DNA from: Sciurus carolinensis
Taxonomy: Eukaryota; Chordata; Mammalia; Rodentia; Sciuridae
DNA: 64,000 nucleotides
Direction: 5' to 3'
Assembly: GCF_902686445.1 (NCBI RefSeq)
Contig: NW_025920104.1
Location: 3,410,001-3,474,000, forward strand
In this document: in pieces, positions 47,050 through 59,846 of the stretch
Position numbering within the stretch: position 1 is the stretch's first letter
Layout of the letters: each line of letters begins with the position of its first letter
Made by a program: the position numbers and the translations under genes
Notes under the pieces: model-generated
What the model saw: the letters and a program-made list of their open reading frames with translations, nothing else
The model's database searches: none
What the model was told of the DNA's origin: nothing

Positions 47050-48069
47050 CTAAGGTAGTTCCTCCCTTTGCTGACCTACATTGTTGTTTTTCATTTCCTC
47101 CTCATGGAATATTTTGTTGAGAACATTCTGTAGCACAGGATTTCTATTTGTAAATTCTTTTAACTTTTGTTTTTCATGGAAGTATTTTATTTCATCTTCA
47201 TATCTGAAGGTTAGTTTTGCTGGGTATAGGATTCTTGGTTGGCAACCATGTTCTTTCAGAGCTTGAAATATGTTGTTCCAGGCCCTTCTAGCTTTTAGAG
47301 TCTGGGTTGAGAAGTCGGCTGCTATTTGTATTGGTCTCCCCCTGTATGTAATCTGATGCTTTTCTTTTGCAGCCTTCAAAATTCTGTCTTTATTTGGAAT
47401 GTTAGGCATTTTCATTATAATGTGCCTTGGTGTGGATCTGTTGTGATTTTCTGCATTTGGTGTGCTGTAAGCCTCTTGTGTTTGATTTTCCATTTCATTC
47501 TTCAGGTTTGGGAAATTTTCTGATATTATTTCATTGAGTAGGTTGTTCAGTCCTTTGGTTTGTATCTCTGTGCCTTCCTCAATCCCAATAATTCTTAAAT
47601 TTGTTCTTTTCCTGATGTCCCCTAGGTCTTGGAGATTCTGTTCATGATTTCTTGCCATCTTCTCTGTTTTGGCAATCCTGTTTTCAAGATTAAATATTTT
47701 GTCTTCATTTTCTGAGTTTCTGTTTTCCAAGTGGTCTAGTCTTTTGGTGATGCTTTCAATTGAGTTTTTATTTGGTGTATTGTTTCCTTCATTTCAAGGA
47801 TTTCCATTTGGTTTTTTTTTTTGAGAATCTTTCTCTTTGTTGAAATGATCTTTTGCTTCTTTCAGTTGCCTTTTCAGCTTATTGATATTATCATTCATTG
47901 TCTGCATTTGCTCTCTTATGTCATCCTTTGCTTCATGAATCATCTTAATCATGTGTAATCTGAAGTCCTTTTCTGACATTTCTTCTACCATACATTCATT
48001 GGATTCTATTAATATAGAATCTGGATTTGTTTGGAGCATTTTCTTCCCTTGTTTTTTCATGTTGTTCAT
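47050..48069 (-). pseudogene. L1 ORF1 (RNA-binding chaperone), broken
   Basis: The N-terminal piece is 48069-47794 (MNNMKKQGKKMLQTNP, coiled-coil-like heptads). The piece 47730-47050 carries the rest of the coiled coil (FNLENRIAKTEKMARNHEQN), the RRM-like domain (LRIIGIEEG) and the C-terminal domain (FRYEDEIKYFHEKQ). A stop/frame break lies between 47794 and 47730. A normal L1 ORF1 protein forms trimers that bind L1 RNA. Confidence 0.9.
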
Positions 48070-49449
48070 GTATCTTCCCCTCTAGCAGTGCAGATCTGGG
48101 GTATTGCAGATTTCCCCCTATAGGCTTATAGTGGCCCTACAGGTTTCCAAAACCTTTTCTTTAAGGGGAGATCAATAATAGCAGTGCCCAATTCAGACAG
48201 TATGCAATCCTAGACCAAATAGCCCCTATGAGGACAATAACAAAATTGTCATAATAAACAGAAGGAGTTCAAATATTTTCTTCAGTAAAACAAACAGATT
48301 TGCAATAAGGTCTGCATTTTCTAATGGAGGACAAAGAGGATGCAGAGTGATGTAGAATGTGGCTGTTAATGGGATAAGAAAAGAATATACAGAAGTTCTA
48401 GATAATAGAAAGGGTGAGAGTGTAATCAAAAGAAATTGGATGGTAGCATGCAAAAAAGGGAGAAAGAGACTCTGAGGGAACAGGTAAACAAAAGGAAAAT
48501 AGAGCAAGAAAATTAAAGAAATAAAAACTTAAATTTTTTTCAATAAGGAGAAAACAAAATCTACAGTATAACAGTCATATAACAATGAAACCTCCCAGTG
48601 TTCAGTAGCCTGATGAGTGAGAGGTACCTGACATTGAGCTTCAAGTCTCCAGCAGGCATCTCCAGTTGGGATTTGCCCCACCTAAAAATCAGAGCTGTGA
48701 CTTCCAGGATTATCCAAGATGGCCACTCTGGCTTCAAAATGTGTTGGCAAATAGGGAGCTGGAGTTGCTGGAGGTGGGGTACAGTTGGTCAGGCAGGGTT
48801 CCTGATGGTCCGGTGTGTTTGGTGTTGTTGCAGGATCCTGAAGGCCTGGTGAAATCAGTCAGTCTGGGGTCCTGGTGATACGGTGGTGATAGGGTGCTGT
48901 CAGTTGGTTGGGGGTCCTGGTAGCAGGGAGCAGCCAGTCGATGTGAGGGTCCCAGAGGAAGGGAGTGATGGGTTGGGCTGAGGGCTCCTGGAGATGGGGC
49001 TCAGTCAGCCTGGCCAGGGGTCCTATGGGGACTGGCTGTTGTCTCAAAATTGTGGCAGCCACATGTAATTAACCTGCAGGTACTGTTGCAGTGAACTTCC
49101 AAGCAACAGCAGGCAGCTGGTGCTCCACTGGTGTTTGGTGATCAGTTTGATGACTGTTGTTGGAGGATCAGGAGGTGAACCTCATGCATTGGGTGATGGA
49201 TCAGGGTAAGGCAGGTGAGGTAGGTAAATGGTGGTTGATAGGTGCCTGACAGTGAGCAATCTGCACTTAAAAAAGGCATCAATATGCTGGCAGACTGCAG
49301 GTGGTCTCAGCAGACAAATGGGGTAAACAGCAGGGGATCAATAAGCAGCAAAACTGCTTCACCAAGAAACAGATATCCTTTGTTTGAAACTGGAGTCACA
49401 GAGCAACAAGGAATGCAGCTTCCCTCTAGTCCACCATCTTGGATCTCCC
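48070..49449 (-). promoter_or_regulatory. L1 5' UTR/promoter, non-monomeric type
   Basis: It begins with GGGAGATCCAAGATGGTGGA, where CAAGATGG is a YY1 site (plus strand 49431-49442, CCACCATCTTGG). The rest is moderately GC-rich with scattered GGTCCTGG-like motifs but without ~137-bp tandem monomers. Confidence 0.75.
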
Positions 49450-51879
49450 AGAACAAGTTTTTCTCCCCTGACTTCTAAAAGATCTCATTAAATTAATTTC
49501 TCCTCTTTTTCCTTTTGTTTTTTGTTTTAAATGTGATCTGCTTGCTAAAGTCTTTCATGTTACCTCTACCCAGAGTTTGTTTGGGGCTGGATGATCCTTT
49601 GTTGTCATTGTGGGGGACTGCCATGTGCATTGTAGTATATCCAGTAGCATCTTTGTTCTCTACCCAGTAGGTGCCAGAGGAACTCCCTCTACCCAAGTTG
49701 TGACAATCAAAATAGGTTTTATCACCTATCTCCTGGGAGACAAAATCTGCATTTGAGAATTATTTAAGCTCTCTTCTGTGAATCTATGGAAAATACCTTT
49801 TTGAAATCATCCACTTGAATGTCTCATCGGCATCACAGATTTAAAATAAAAATGGATGCTTATTTTCTCTGCAATGTATTCTTTCTTCAGTTTTCCTCAT
49901 TTTATATCTTTCATGACTTTGTGGGGCATTGAAAGCATTCGTCTTTAATTTGGAGTGAATAGGGAAGCATCAGGTGTTTTGGGTCAAGAAATTAGATGGT
50001 CCCACTTTGCTCAGACCTTTTATGAGAATGGCCTATTATGAGTTGGAAGATTGAAACAGGAAGACCAGATAGGAGGCAACTCTGGTAATACCAGTGAAGA
50101 ATGGTAGTGCCCTGGACCAGAGTGTTAATAGAAGGATGGTGAGTAGTATTGTCTTTGGATTATTGCTTAAAAATGAATATTACTGAGAAGAGTAGTACAT
50201 TGTTCCATCATGAATTAATAACTTTGTGTGCTTACATTTCAAGGTTTTTCTAAGAACTTAGAAGAAATAGTTTTGAATCAGAGGAAAAAGAGAGTAATGA
50301 AAACCCAGGAACTTCCTGGGATTTTACTGGAGGGGATTTCAACTAGAATAGGAGGTAAAATTAGGGATACAACAGGATGAGTAAGTAAACCAACCTATAC
50401 AGCCAGTTCTACCTCACAGTCTTATCTATAACTGACCCTCCCACTGTAAAACATGTACCTTTAGAAGAGAAGCTAGAACAAATGTAAGTCAGGAGACTTT
50501 CCTTCATTAACTATGAGAAGCAAGTCATTTTGGACTATATGTCCACTTGCTGAGGTATGGTGGCTATTGGTGTTTGGGTTGAGACAGGTGTTTGTTATAC
50601 AAGATTATCCAAAACATTGCAATACCCTTAGGATCCCTCATTCTTCAGCAATTAGCAATGGTGTGCTCCCTTATTGTGACCTCTCTACACACCAATTTCC
50701 AGAATATCCATGGGAGTTGGACATGCTCAACAGCAAACCACTGGACTAAGACCCCTTTTCTAATTTCTCAGTTACATTTCATAAGGCTATGACATACTCG
50801 AAAAGAAAAACACCTTGAATTATTTGTTTTTAGTCTTGGATATTTAGAAGATATCTACTAGAACTTTAAAATTAACTAATTTTCATTGCTGATAGATCCA
50901 ATAAATGTTTTTTGTCCATGATATAGACCTTAAATATTAATTCTTAATCCTTTAACAGAGGGTGTAGATGTCTCAGGGCTGTTTCTGAAGATAGTGGGAA
51001 GGACACAAGCTTCAGCAGCTTCCTTGCCAGCTCTGTAATGTAAGGGAACATGAACTAAAATGAGTGTGGAGTTTGGATGAAAAAGAAGTTCCTTGTTGGA
51101 TTTTGTCAGAGGATATGGGAGTAGGATTAAAAGAGGGAGTTCAGTGGCTAGTATGTGAATATTTATGTACATCAAGTCTTTATCAGGTCTATCTAGTATC
51201 AAAAGCTAAATGTGTTTTACATAATATTTTTAAAAAGTAATAGAAAATAGAATGTAACATTCATCAGATTTATGAAGGGTTAAAGCTTCAGTATTGGAAT
51301 GCTGAAAAATTTACCAAGGAAAAATCAACAATTTTAAATGTGTTACAATAACAGGATCAGGAGAAATGTGTGTATAAAGCATGACTTAGGATTGATATCC
51401 AAGATACCTGAAATTTATTGATGTAAAAATATTAAATTTTAGAACAAAAATAGGTAGAGTATTTTAGCAGTTATTAAGTATTTCAGTAATATGTGGCATA
51501 TTACTGAAATATGATTTATGATTACCATAAATGGGTAATCAGTTAAATACATTTTAAATCAACTTTGAATTACCACTTCCGTTCTCTCAAAGTACTGTTC
51601 TTGAGGGGTTTAAAAGAAAGGAGCCCATTCATTCTTATTTGTTTATTATGCTTTATCTATTCCTAGTCACTGCTTTTCTCTGAATAGTCTGTGTGGCTTC
51701 AGACTCTTGTACCTTAGCCTCTTGGGCATTTTCCCCCTACCTCCTTGTCCCCTGTCAGATTTTCACTGTTTTAGAGCAGCAGTTAGAACCTGGAGGCATC
51801 TCCCCTGATGCAGTGCTGGCAAGCACAATGCCCTGTCTCCATGGACATGTGATTCAATCATTACCCCTAGAAGGGTGGG

Positions 51880-51950
51880 TCTTGAGGTTTGGTATCATCA
51901 TGTCCTGCACAGGGCCTGGCACACAGTAATTTTTTGATGACTGTTGTCCT
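51880..51950 (+). repeat. L2 LINE 3' end
   Basis: TGCACAGGGCCTGGCACACA followed by GTAATTTTTTGATGA is the conserved L2 terminal region. Confidence 0.6.
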
Positions 51951-53239
51951 GAATAATTGAATTTTGGTGAATGTTTTGATAAACTACATTATGTTGGGTT
52001 GTTGAAATAGTATGGAAAAATTTGTAACTAAGTACAAAATAATATTTTTAGTGTGATTTTAAACTGCATTTAAAAAGTAATATGCATAAATGAACATTTA
52101 GATTTGACTGTTAATAAACCTTTTAAATTTACCATATATAGTCTTTATGATAAATTATGTAATTAAAAAAATCACCTGAAAAACTTGACCTCTGCCTTCT
52201 ACATCACAGACTTACATCTAGGCCTCCTGCCCAGTTATCTGGTCTAACAGGTAGCAGCATGGGCCACCATATTTTGTGGAATTTGAGAATAATTGCATTT
52301 ATGTGAGTGGAATTAGGTCCTCACATGTATTTGAACTTACCACTGTTCCTTGATGCATGTAACTTGAGAGATATTGTTTTCTAAATAATTTTATCTTATG
52401 GGTGTATAGTACTTAGGTTTTAGTTTACAAATGTGTTCTTGTTATCAAAGATAAATGCCAGAGTTTCTAATGATGTCAAATGTAAATGGTAATTGGCTCC
52501 TTTAACATATTTTGAGTATTGACCAACCATCTGCCTGTGACCAACATAGAGAATTTCTTTAGACAATCCTTGTCTGTTAGGGAAGACCAACACATCCAGA
52601 GGCACTCCACATGTTACCATGAGTGCTATGAGCATGTGATGAACAAAGTGCAGTGGAAGGCAGAGGGGAGAGAGAAGTACATTTTTTAGTTTTTTACCAA
52701 AGGAGGCCAGTGAGATGCAAGATTCTTCTATAATGTGATGCATCTTCAGCAGAACTCCAGAAAATAGACAAAATTTTTTGTCAGGAGGAAGGAAAAAAGG
52801 GAAAGCATGAAAAGAAAGAGTTATAGAAGTACAGTATATGTTCAGAATCCACTGAACAATTTTAGACAGGGATATGACATGATCTGTTTTGTGCTTTTGA
52901 AATAAAATTGAGGTCAATGTTGGGAATAATTGTAACACAAAAGTGATTCTCAAACTCTTCACTTTTGTTGTGTGCTCTCCCATGTGACAATTAAGTAAAC
53001 ATCCCCAGATTTTAGATTACAACATACATATACTTTATATTATGTACAATTCTAGCCAATCAACTTTGTGACCTCACTATAGCTATACATCAGAGTGTCT
53101 CTTCTGAAATTCTGAGTAAGAACCAGTGGACTAAGGAAATGAGATCAGCTTAGAGGCCATTGCAATGTTCCTCTATATTTTGCTGTGTAGCTTTGGTGTC
53201 AGAGTTGATGTATAGGAGAAGGGAAAAAATAAATTACAG

Positions 53240-53368
53240 ACCAGTGTTTCTCAAATTTTTATGTTAATATAAATTGCCTGGGGAATTAAATGTAGATTCT
53301 GATACAGCAGGTCTGGGGCAGGCAAGGCCTGAGATTCAACATTTCTGTAGGTTCACATTGATGCAACA
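53240..53368 (+). mobile_element. MER5-like hAT (Charlie) DNA transposon
   Basis: CCAGTGTTTCTCAAATTTTT, ATTGCCTGGGGAATTAAATG, GGTCTGGGGCAGGCAAGGCC, GTTCACATTGATGCAAC. Typical length and order for a MER5-type non-autonomous element. Confidence 0.7.
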
Positions 53369-55078
53369 CTTTTTTTCTATGGACCATATTTAAGTAGCAA
53401 GAGTGAGATAACTTGGCTGTGAGACTCCAAAGATTAGATGGTGATGTCATCATTTGAAATGAGGAACACAAGAATAAAGCAAGGAAGGGGAGAATTTGAG
53501 GAATCTGAGTCCTCGTGGTATATTCAGGTCAACAACTAATGATAAATGGAAATTTGAATATTATGTGTAAGGGAAAAATGAGGCCTAGAGGTACAAATTT
53601 GGGAATCAACCTTTCATAGTTGGTACTAAAGACTGTGAGAATCAATGGTATTACCTACAAGGAGGAGATGGAAATAATATTAGAAAATATACTTATTCCT
53701 GTTTGCTAGAACTTTAATGCTTCATTCAAGTGACTATAAACTAGCAAAGGAGAATAAATTTGAGAGCTTTCTCCCTATGAGTATTTTTGGGGTAAATTCA
53801 GGAATGGGGAAGTCTGCTTTGGAAAACAGCTTTCTTCCTTGGTAATGACCCTAAATGAAGTTAAATATTCCATGGATCAGTTTAAGAGTGCACTGAAGTG
53901 TCTGTCCTTATGAAAATACATTCATATAAAAATACATATTAAGCATCCTCAATATGCCAGGCATTCTTTTTGAAGCTCTGACTTAAAATAATAGGAAATA
54001 AAATGAATCCCTGATAGAGTGGAGTTTATGGAGAGAGGGACAAAAGTAATTACAATAAAGTATGGTAAATACTGTGATAGGGAAGTGTAGGGTGATATGA
54101 GAACTCCTACATCAGGAGCATGTGACTCAATGGGAGTCACAGGGTGACCTTCCCAAGGAAGTAGCATTTAAACTGAGACCAGAAGGCTTGAATGGAGGTG
54201 ACCTACAAAAAGAGGAAAAGATGGACTTGTAAGCAATGTCCTAGAGGGGAGAAAAGCCTGCAGGTTGCTGGAGTTCAGTATATCTGACCCATGGGTATGT
54301 GGGGTGAGATCAATGAGAGATGATCTTGGAGAAGTGACCAGAGTCTGTGCTATGCAGTGACCCCTGGGACTTGGGATGGGGAAAGAAAATGATGTAGAAG
54401 AAAAAACTATTATTCTACCTTGGTGTAAATCAAGCAGTAGTCTTATGTGAATGATTTTACAAGGCTTTTGTGGAGTGACCTAATAATGAGATGGTTACAT
54501 TGTTTCTATAGGGAAAATGTTCTGGACTTCAAAAGCTGTATTACAATTTATCTTTCAAAAAGTTTTTTTTTAACCATTTGGGAACTGCTTGGATAAGTAC
54601 ATGACTCTAGTGCTTTTTTGCTATTTGTGCTAAAAATGTGCTTTTACTGGTATTTTAAAATGAGGCTACAGTGTTGATTTTCTCACTCTCTGATGTGGTT
54701 GAATTTTATTTTCTTGATCAGATTTAGAAAATATATGGAAATATATTCATCAATATTTATAAGTTGTTTTTCAAAGTGTTCTAAAAAGTTAAGGATTTTC
54801 TGTGAACTGTATTATGGGATATGTTATATACCAAGAAAACTGACATTATTAATTAATAGAAAGTAAAAGATTAGTATGGTTTCACCACTGAAGTCAAGTG
54901 TAATGCAGAAAGTAAACAATAAAATGATAAAGTGCCTTGCATTTTAAAATACTTAATCATAAGCTATTGTTAGCAGTATATATTCTTGAATTTTTAAATC
55001 AGGAAGAAGCTGGTAAGTTCAGTCACTTTGTAAAATAAGTTTATATGAACTGCATTTCATTTCAGAAAAATGTAGACT

Positions 55079-55096
55079 GAAACTGAAACTGAAACT
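55079..55096 (+). promoter_or_regulatory. Triple GAAACT array, ISRE/IRF-type motif
   Basis: GAAACTGAAACTGAAACT is three perfect tandem units and fits the interferon-stimulated response element consensus GAAANNGAAACT twice over. Function is inferred from the motif only. Confidence 0.6.
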
Positions 55097-55460
55097 CTCA
55101 AATTCCCATGTCTGCAACATGCAGTTAAGTTCATCCACATTCTTTTCAGAAAAAACATGTTTCTATATCATGTACAAATGCTTTCAGTGGCAAGTTCAAA
55201 AAAGACCCAACTGAAAATGAATTCAGTAATAAGCACATTTTATTATCTAACTAGATAGATAACTAGAAGATCTGGTTTTATAGTTGTTTCATGCAGCAGC
55301 TAACTGCTGTCATCAGACTGTGGTACTTTCTGTCTTTCCATTATACAATCCTGGATGATGTTGCTTTTTGTCTGCAGACTTCTCCCTTCTTGGTCTACAG
55401 ATAGCAACTTGAGCTCTAAGAAATTCACTTAAATTTCAAACTAATCAAGATTTTAAGAAA

Positions 55461-55566
55461 AGGGTATATCTTTTTTGTTTTGTTTACCCAATTTAAAATG
55501 TTTTATTTATTTTTTTAATTTTTTTATTGTAAACAAATGGGGTACAACTTGTTAGGGTATATCTTT
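55461..55566 (-). mobile_element. Extremely short L1 insertion with 13-bp target-site duplication
   Basis: AGGGTATATCTTT occurs at 55461-55473 and 55554-55566. The insert ends with the last ~27 bp of an L1 (reverse of TGTACCCCATTTGTTTACAA), followed on its 3' side by two T-rich tracts separated by ACCCAATTTAAAATG. Confidence 0.85.
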
Positions 55567-55859
55567 GATGTCTTTTTTTCGAGTGAAGAAGACTTTCTTA
55601 GAAGCCTTCTGGAAGACTTGATCTTTCTAGCCAAAATTGCATCTCATATTCATCAGTTGCATCTCAGGGGCCTGCAAGCCCTGTTTAGCTGAGACTAGAC
55701 AAAATTCATGTCACTCCACCCTTGCCAGCGTGAACATAATTAGGATTATGTTATTCTAATTCCTCCCATGGCCAAATTATTCATGCCTGGGCTCTTAATC
55801 ACTTTCAGTCTCTTAGAAGAACCTACTCTGTTAATCATTCTTCTTGCCTGAATTTTCAG
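55567..55859. other. Intronic DNA, unassigned
   Basis: Nothing recognised. Confidence 0.5.
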
Positions 55860-56715
55860 GTTCTTTTCTCATTCTTTTAAATTCAAGTTTATTAGAAAAA
55901 AAATCTACAGATGCCATCTCCATTTTTCCCTCCAATTTTTCCTTAATCTCCCTGCCATTTGGATTCTGCTCTTAATAGAATCTCTTTTTCCATAATTTTC
56001 AGTAAACATCTGATTACATAATCCTTTGCCACTTTGTTTTCTTCACTTTTGACCTTCTGTATTTCACTTGTTTGTACTATATGCCTTATTACTGTCTTTG
56101 TTTTTCTTGCTTAGGGTTAATTTATTCTTTTTCTCTTCTTTATATAGCAAGATTGGGTTATTAATTTAAAGCATTTTTATGGATGTTATTTGCCTCTATG
56201 CACTGTTTTATTTAGCTGTAACACTATAAATTTTGGTATGTTGCATTTGAGTTTTCATTTTTTGAAGGATAGTTTCCCACTTCCTTTGTGATTTTCTTCT
56301 TTAAAAATGTGGTTATTTTGTTGTATTTTATTTCATTTCTCCTTATTTGTGAACTTCCCCAAATTCCTTATGATACTGATTTCCAGAAGGAAATCATTCC
56401 ATTACATTCCATTGTTTTATGTTATTTAGTCTTGTTCTTTATTTAGTGTTCATTGTCTACAACATGGTCTATTTTGTAGAATATTTAATGTGCACTTTAA
56501 AATAATATATAATGGGTTTGGATGCAGAGTATTTTATAAATGTCTGTAGGTCTGTTATCTTACAGTGGTATTCAAAACATCTTTGTTATTGCTATTTTCC
56601 TTATTGTTTTTTCTTTCTAGTATTTAGTGGGGGAAGTTCAAGTCCCTAATTAATACTTTTAATTATTTATCCTTTTACCTTTTTTGCCCCTCTGATGTTA
56701 TGTGCTAATTTATTT
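55860..56715 (-). mobile_element. Ancient L1 (L1M-age) ORF2 endonuclease-region fragment
   Basis: TAAATTTTGGTATGTTGCAT, CATTCCATTGTTTTATG, AACATGGTCTATTTTGTAGA and TAAATGTCTGTAGGTCTGTT are diverged antisense L1 sequence; the same region of the young L1 is at 46130-46480. Confidence 0.75.
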
Positions 56716-56722
56716 TTATTTG

Positions 56723-57062
56723 AAGAATGGACTTGGGTCTTAAATGTCATCAAAAGTTTATGAGTTGAAGGTTCATTCCCAAAAAGCAGAGTTCATAGTT
56801 GGGACCTTTGGAAGGTGATTGGATCATGAGGGTTCTTGCCTTATGAGTGGATCAATACAGTTGTTGATTAATACTTTAATGGGTTATGGGGAATGGATTT
56901 GTTATAAAAGTGAACTCTTTTCTGTGTACTGGCCACCATGAGGTCAGCCACTTCCCTTCTTCCTGTGCTTCTCATTATATAGTGCCTTGCTGTAGGCCTA
57001 AAGCAATCAGGTCATGCAACCATGAACTGAAACCATGAACCAAAATAAATCTTTTCTCTTAA
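56723..57062 (+). mobile_element. MaLR-type solo LTR inside the ancient L1
   Basis: TGGGACCTTTGGAAGGTGAT, GGTTCTTGCCTTATGAGTGG, and a polyadenylation-signal region CCAAAATAAATCTTTTCTC near the end. No viral genes. Confidence 0.65.
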
Positions 57063-57359
57063 GTTTTTTTGAAATATTTTTTCAGTGTTTATTTGGTTGA
57101 ATTCATGGACATAGAAATCTGGATGCAGATGACTTCCTGTACATTTTATAAGAACTTACTTCTGATTTATATTTACTTTTTGGCAAAAGAGACATTTTTC
57201 CTTCATTTTTTATTTCATTTCATCTCTTTTTTTGTGGTATTATTCTATATATATATTAGTAACTCATATAATCATTCCTTTTAAAGGAACTGGGAGAAGA
57301 AAGGAGAGCATGTCCATATTCATAGGTAGTTATATTGATCTTTTTATGTTTCATTCTTT

Positions 57360-57478
57360 ATTTCTTCAGATTTGGATGTTCACTGTGTTGCCCAGGATGG
57401 CTTTATATTAGTGATACTTTAACCTCAAACTCTCAGGTAACTCGGGTTACAGGAGTGTACCACTGTGCCTGGCATGAT
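57360..57478 (-). mobile_element. Old B1/7SL-type SINE monomer
   Basis: CACTGTGTTGCCCAGGATGG, AACCTCAAACTCTCAGGTAA and GGAGTGTACCACTGTGCCTG: reversed 7SL-derived monomer, diverged. Confidence 0.7.
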
Positions 57479-57599
57479 TTGTTCTTCTATCATTTCAAAT
57501 CTGCTTTTTTGTTTCCTCTAGGTAATTTTTCATTTCAAAACTTACTTTATTTTTCAATTCTAAAACTTCTGTTTTTATACCATCTATGTCTCTATGGAT

Positions 57600-58740
57600 A
57601 TTCTGTTTGATGAGACATTTTATCATACTTTAATTCCTTATGTGTAGTTTCTTTTAGTTTTTGAACATATTTATAATAACTACTTTGAAATCTGTATCTG
57701 TTAAGTCCAACATCTGTACCCCTTTAAAACCAGCTTTTATTGCCTCCCTTTTTGCCCAGCTTATGGGTCACAGTTGACTGTTTCTTTGCACAATTTTCAA
57801 TTCATGTTTAAAAACTGACACATAACATAGTGTAGTTAGTGAACCTACAGATGCCCTTCTGGTAATGGAGGGGCATTGATGTTCTTTGGTTGACCACTTA
57901 TTAATGAGTTAGCTGAGCTAACTTTGTGAAGTCTGTTTCCATAGAGTGTACAATCTGAGATGTCCATGTTCAGATTTCTTTTCTTTTTTTTTTCTTCTAG
58001 CTTTGCCATCCCATGCTTACCTCTTGATTAGCATAAGCCACATATTGGTCAAAGTCTGCTTATACCCTCTGTGTCAATTACATTTTTTACTCTTTGCTGT
58101 TGTATATGTGTTTTTCTTATCAAAGTTAACAAAATTGAAGTAATTTTTGTTCTCCCCTATGTTTATATGGAAACATGTAGCTTGGATTTTCCATTTCCAG
58201 TTATACCTGAGAGAGAGCAACCTTGGGCATACCCATAATCCTCTAGATTGCCAGGGATATGTGTGCTTTCATTTTAACACCCAGATTCCTAGGTATTATT
58301 CTTGCAGCAGAATAGGTTCATGTTCAGCTACTGTTTGATCAAAGGTTTTTATTCATCTCCTAGTGATGGTGAGGTGTCCTTTTATTGAATATCTGTGTGT
58401 GGTCTGAAAATATTTTCATATGCCCCATGAACTTCTTTGATTATTTTTGAGTTAGTGCAGTCTACCACTTTCATACAGTTTTCCCAATTCCCAGATTTTG
58501 CTTTGCCCTGGCTATTCCTTTCCTGGTTCTGTCTGTTAAACTTCTCATTGCTCTACCATTTTGTTGGGTACTGCTTTTATCATGGAGATGTGAGCAACTT
58601 CTTAATTGCTTTCCATGAAGATTTTGTTGTTTACAGCATTGTACTTAGGTATTTATTTCACAAGCTGTCTTGTGAATACTTAGTTCCATCAAAACAGAGG
58701 AACTGTTTGTCCTTGAGTATTGCTTCTCCAGTTTGTCTCT
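57600..58740 (-). mobile_element. Probable ancient L1 5' part
   Basis: 57610-57840 (TAACTACTTTGAAATCTGTA, then GTTTCTTTGCACAATTTTCA and AAAAACTGACACATAACATA) resembles the antisense 5' region of L1M elements. Beyond about 57900 the assignment is weak. Confidence 0.45.
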
Positions 58741-59679
58741 CCTTCTAGGCAGAACCCTTTACCACTGCACAAGAAGAAGGATAGTTGTTCACTTCTCTAA
58801 GACTGATACCCTTGCTTTAACTAAGGTGATTGGGAGCCAGGGAATCCCCTAGTCTTGTTGGATTGTCCCTCTGGGTGTGGAACCTGTGCATTATCAACAA
58901 GCTGGGCCAGGAGTGATAGCAGCCTAGTATTAGGCTGTTGCACCTAAGGTAGAGCTTTCACACCTCATATGAGGAAATTGGCTGGAGGAAGAGAACTCTA
59001 ATCCTCTGATTCTGCCATAAAGGTCTGGGGAAAATGAAAAGTGCTAGTGGCCTGCCTTCCCTGAGTGAAATTGTAACCATAGACTGGGTACTGAATGAAA
59101 AGGAAACCCCCTTTTTCTTGAATAGATCTGCCTAAACTAGAGCTTATGGAGTCATCTCTTAAGTCAGAACTTGGAAATGTGGGTGATATAAGGACAGAGC
59201 AGGTTGTGGCTCAGATGTCACCAAGTAGCACTTACTATGATTTAGTAGGTTTTCTTGAGTGAAAATCTTAACACACTTTCCAGAGACATTAAATGATTGT
59301 TTGAAATAATTTTTCCTAGTTCAGTTGCTGTTTCTTGGGCAGAGATTCTATAACATTTTTTATTCTTCATTCCCATATTTGGTCTCCTGTTTTTACCCAG
59401 TTTAAAAAGTTGATAAATTTTATACCTCTTATTGTCTACATATTAATTTATACATTTCTAATCTTCAATATTCTCCATTCATTTGTATCCATGCCTTTAC
59501 CTGTTGAAAGGCTTGAGAAGTTTTTCCTGTAGATTTTCCTACATTCCTGAGTTTGGTGTTTGCATACTTGTGGTGCTGGTCAGCATGTTCATTTGATCTC
59601 TGTCTTTCCTACAAGTACCCCAAAACTGGATCAGACTCAGGTTCAATCCTTTAGGCAGTATTTTTTGTGGAATTTAGCA
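58741..59679. other. Intronic DNA, unassigned
   Basis: Nothing recognised. Confidence 0.45.
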
Positions 59680-59846
59680 AAATATAGCATGCCTCTGAAT
59701 CACCTGCTGGAGGTATTAAAGCAAATGTTACTGAGTAGCAAGCCCACACTTTCTGATTCATTAAGTCTGAATCTGGGTCTGAGAATTTGCATTTCTTGCA
59801 AGTACCCAAGTGATGCTCAGGCTGCTGAAAAACATATTTTTAATGT
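59680..59846 (+). mobile_element. MER5-like hAT (Charlie) DNA transposon
   Basis: TCTGAATCACCTGCTGGAGG, GAGAATTTGCATTTCTTGCA and AAGTGATGCTCAGGCTGCTG give the expected order. Confidence 0.75.

Larger units (their letters stand above)
42925..49449 (-). mobile_element. Near full-length, inactivated L1 LINE
   Basis: Reading the minus strand from 49449 leftwards: 5' UTR (49449-48070) starting GGGAGATCCAAGATGG, ORF1 (48069-47050), ORF2 (46993 to about 43165), a G-rich 3' UTR and a tail ending near 42925. The length of about 6.5 kb is normal for L1. Both ORFs carry stops and frameshifts, so it cannot mobilise on its own. No convincing target-site duplication was found. It lies antisense to the host gene. 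Confidence 0.95.
49450..55460. other. Intronic DNA, mostly unique or ancient repeats
   Basis: Recognisable patches are 49960-50135 (ancient repeat), 51880-51950 (L2-like), 52840-53500 and 53930-54230 (ancient repeat) and 53240-53368 (MER5-like). The longest open frame, minus strand 52983-52420, has no recognisable domain. No splice-flanked exon seen. Confidence 0.45.

Noticed and set aside
42925..49449. Intact, mobile L1
   Set aside because: ORF1 and ORF2 are each split by stops and frame changes.
52420..52983. 187-codon open frame on the minus strand
   Set aside because: No recognisable domain, low-complexity hydrophobic composition, no promoter or splice context, and part of it overlaps sequence resembling an ancient repeat. 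Chance ORF.
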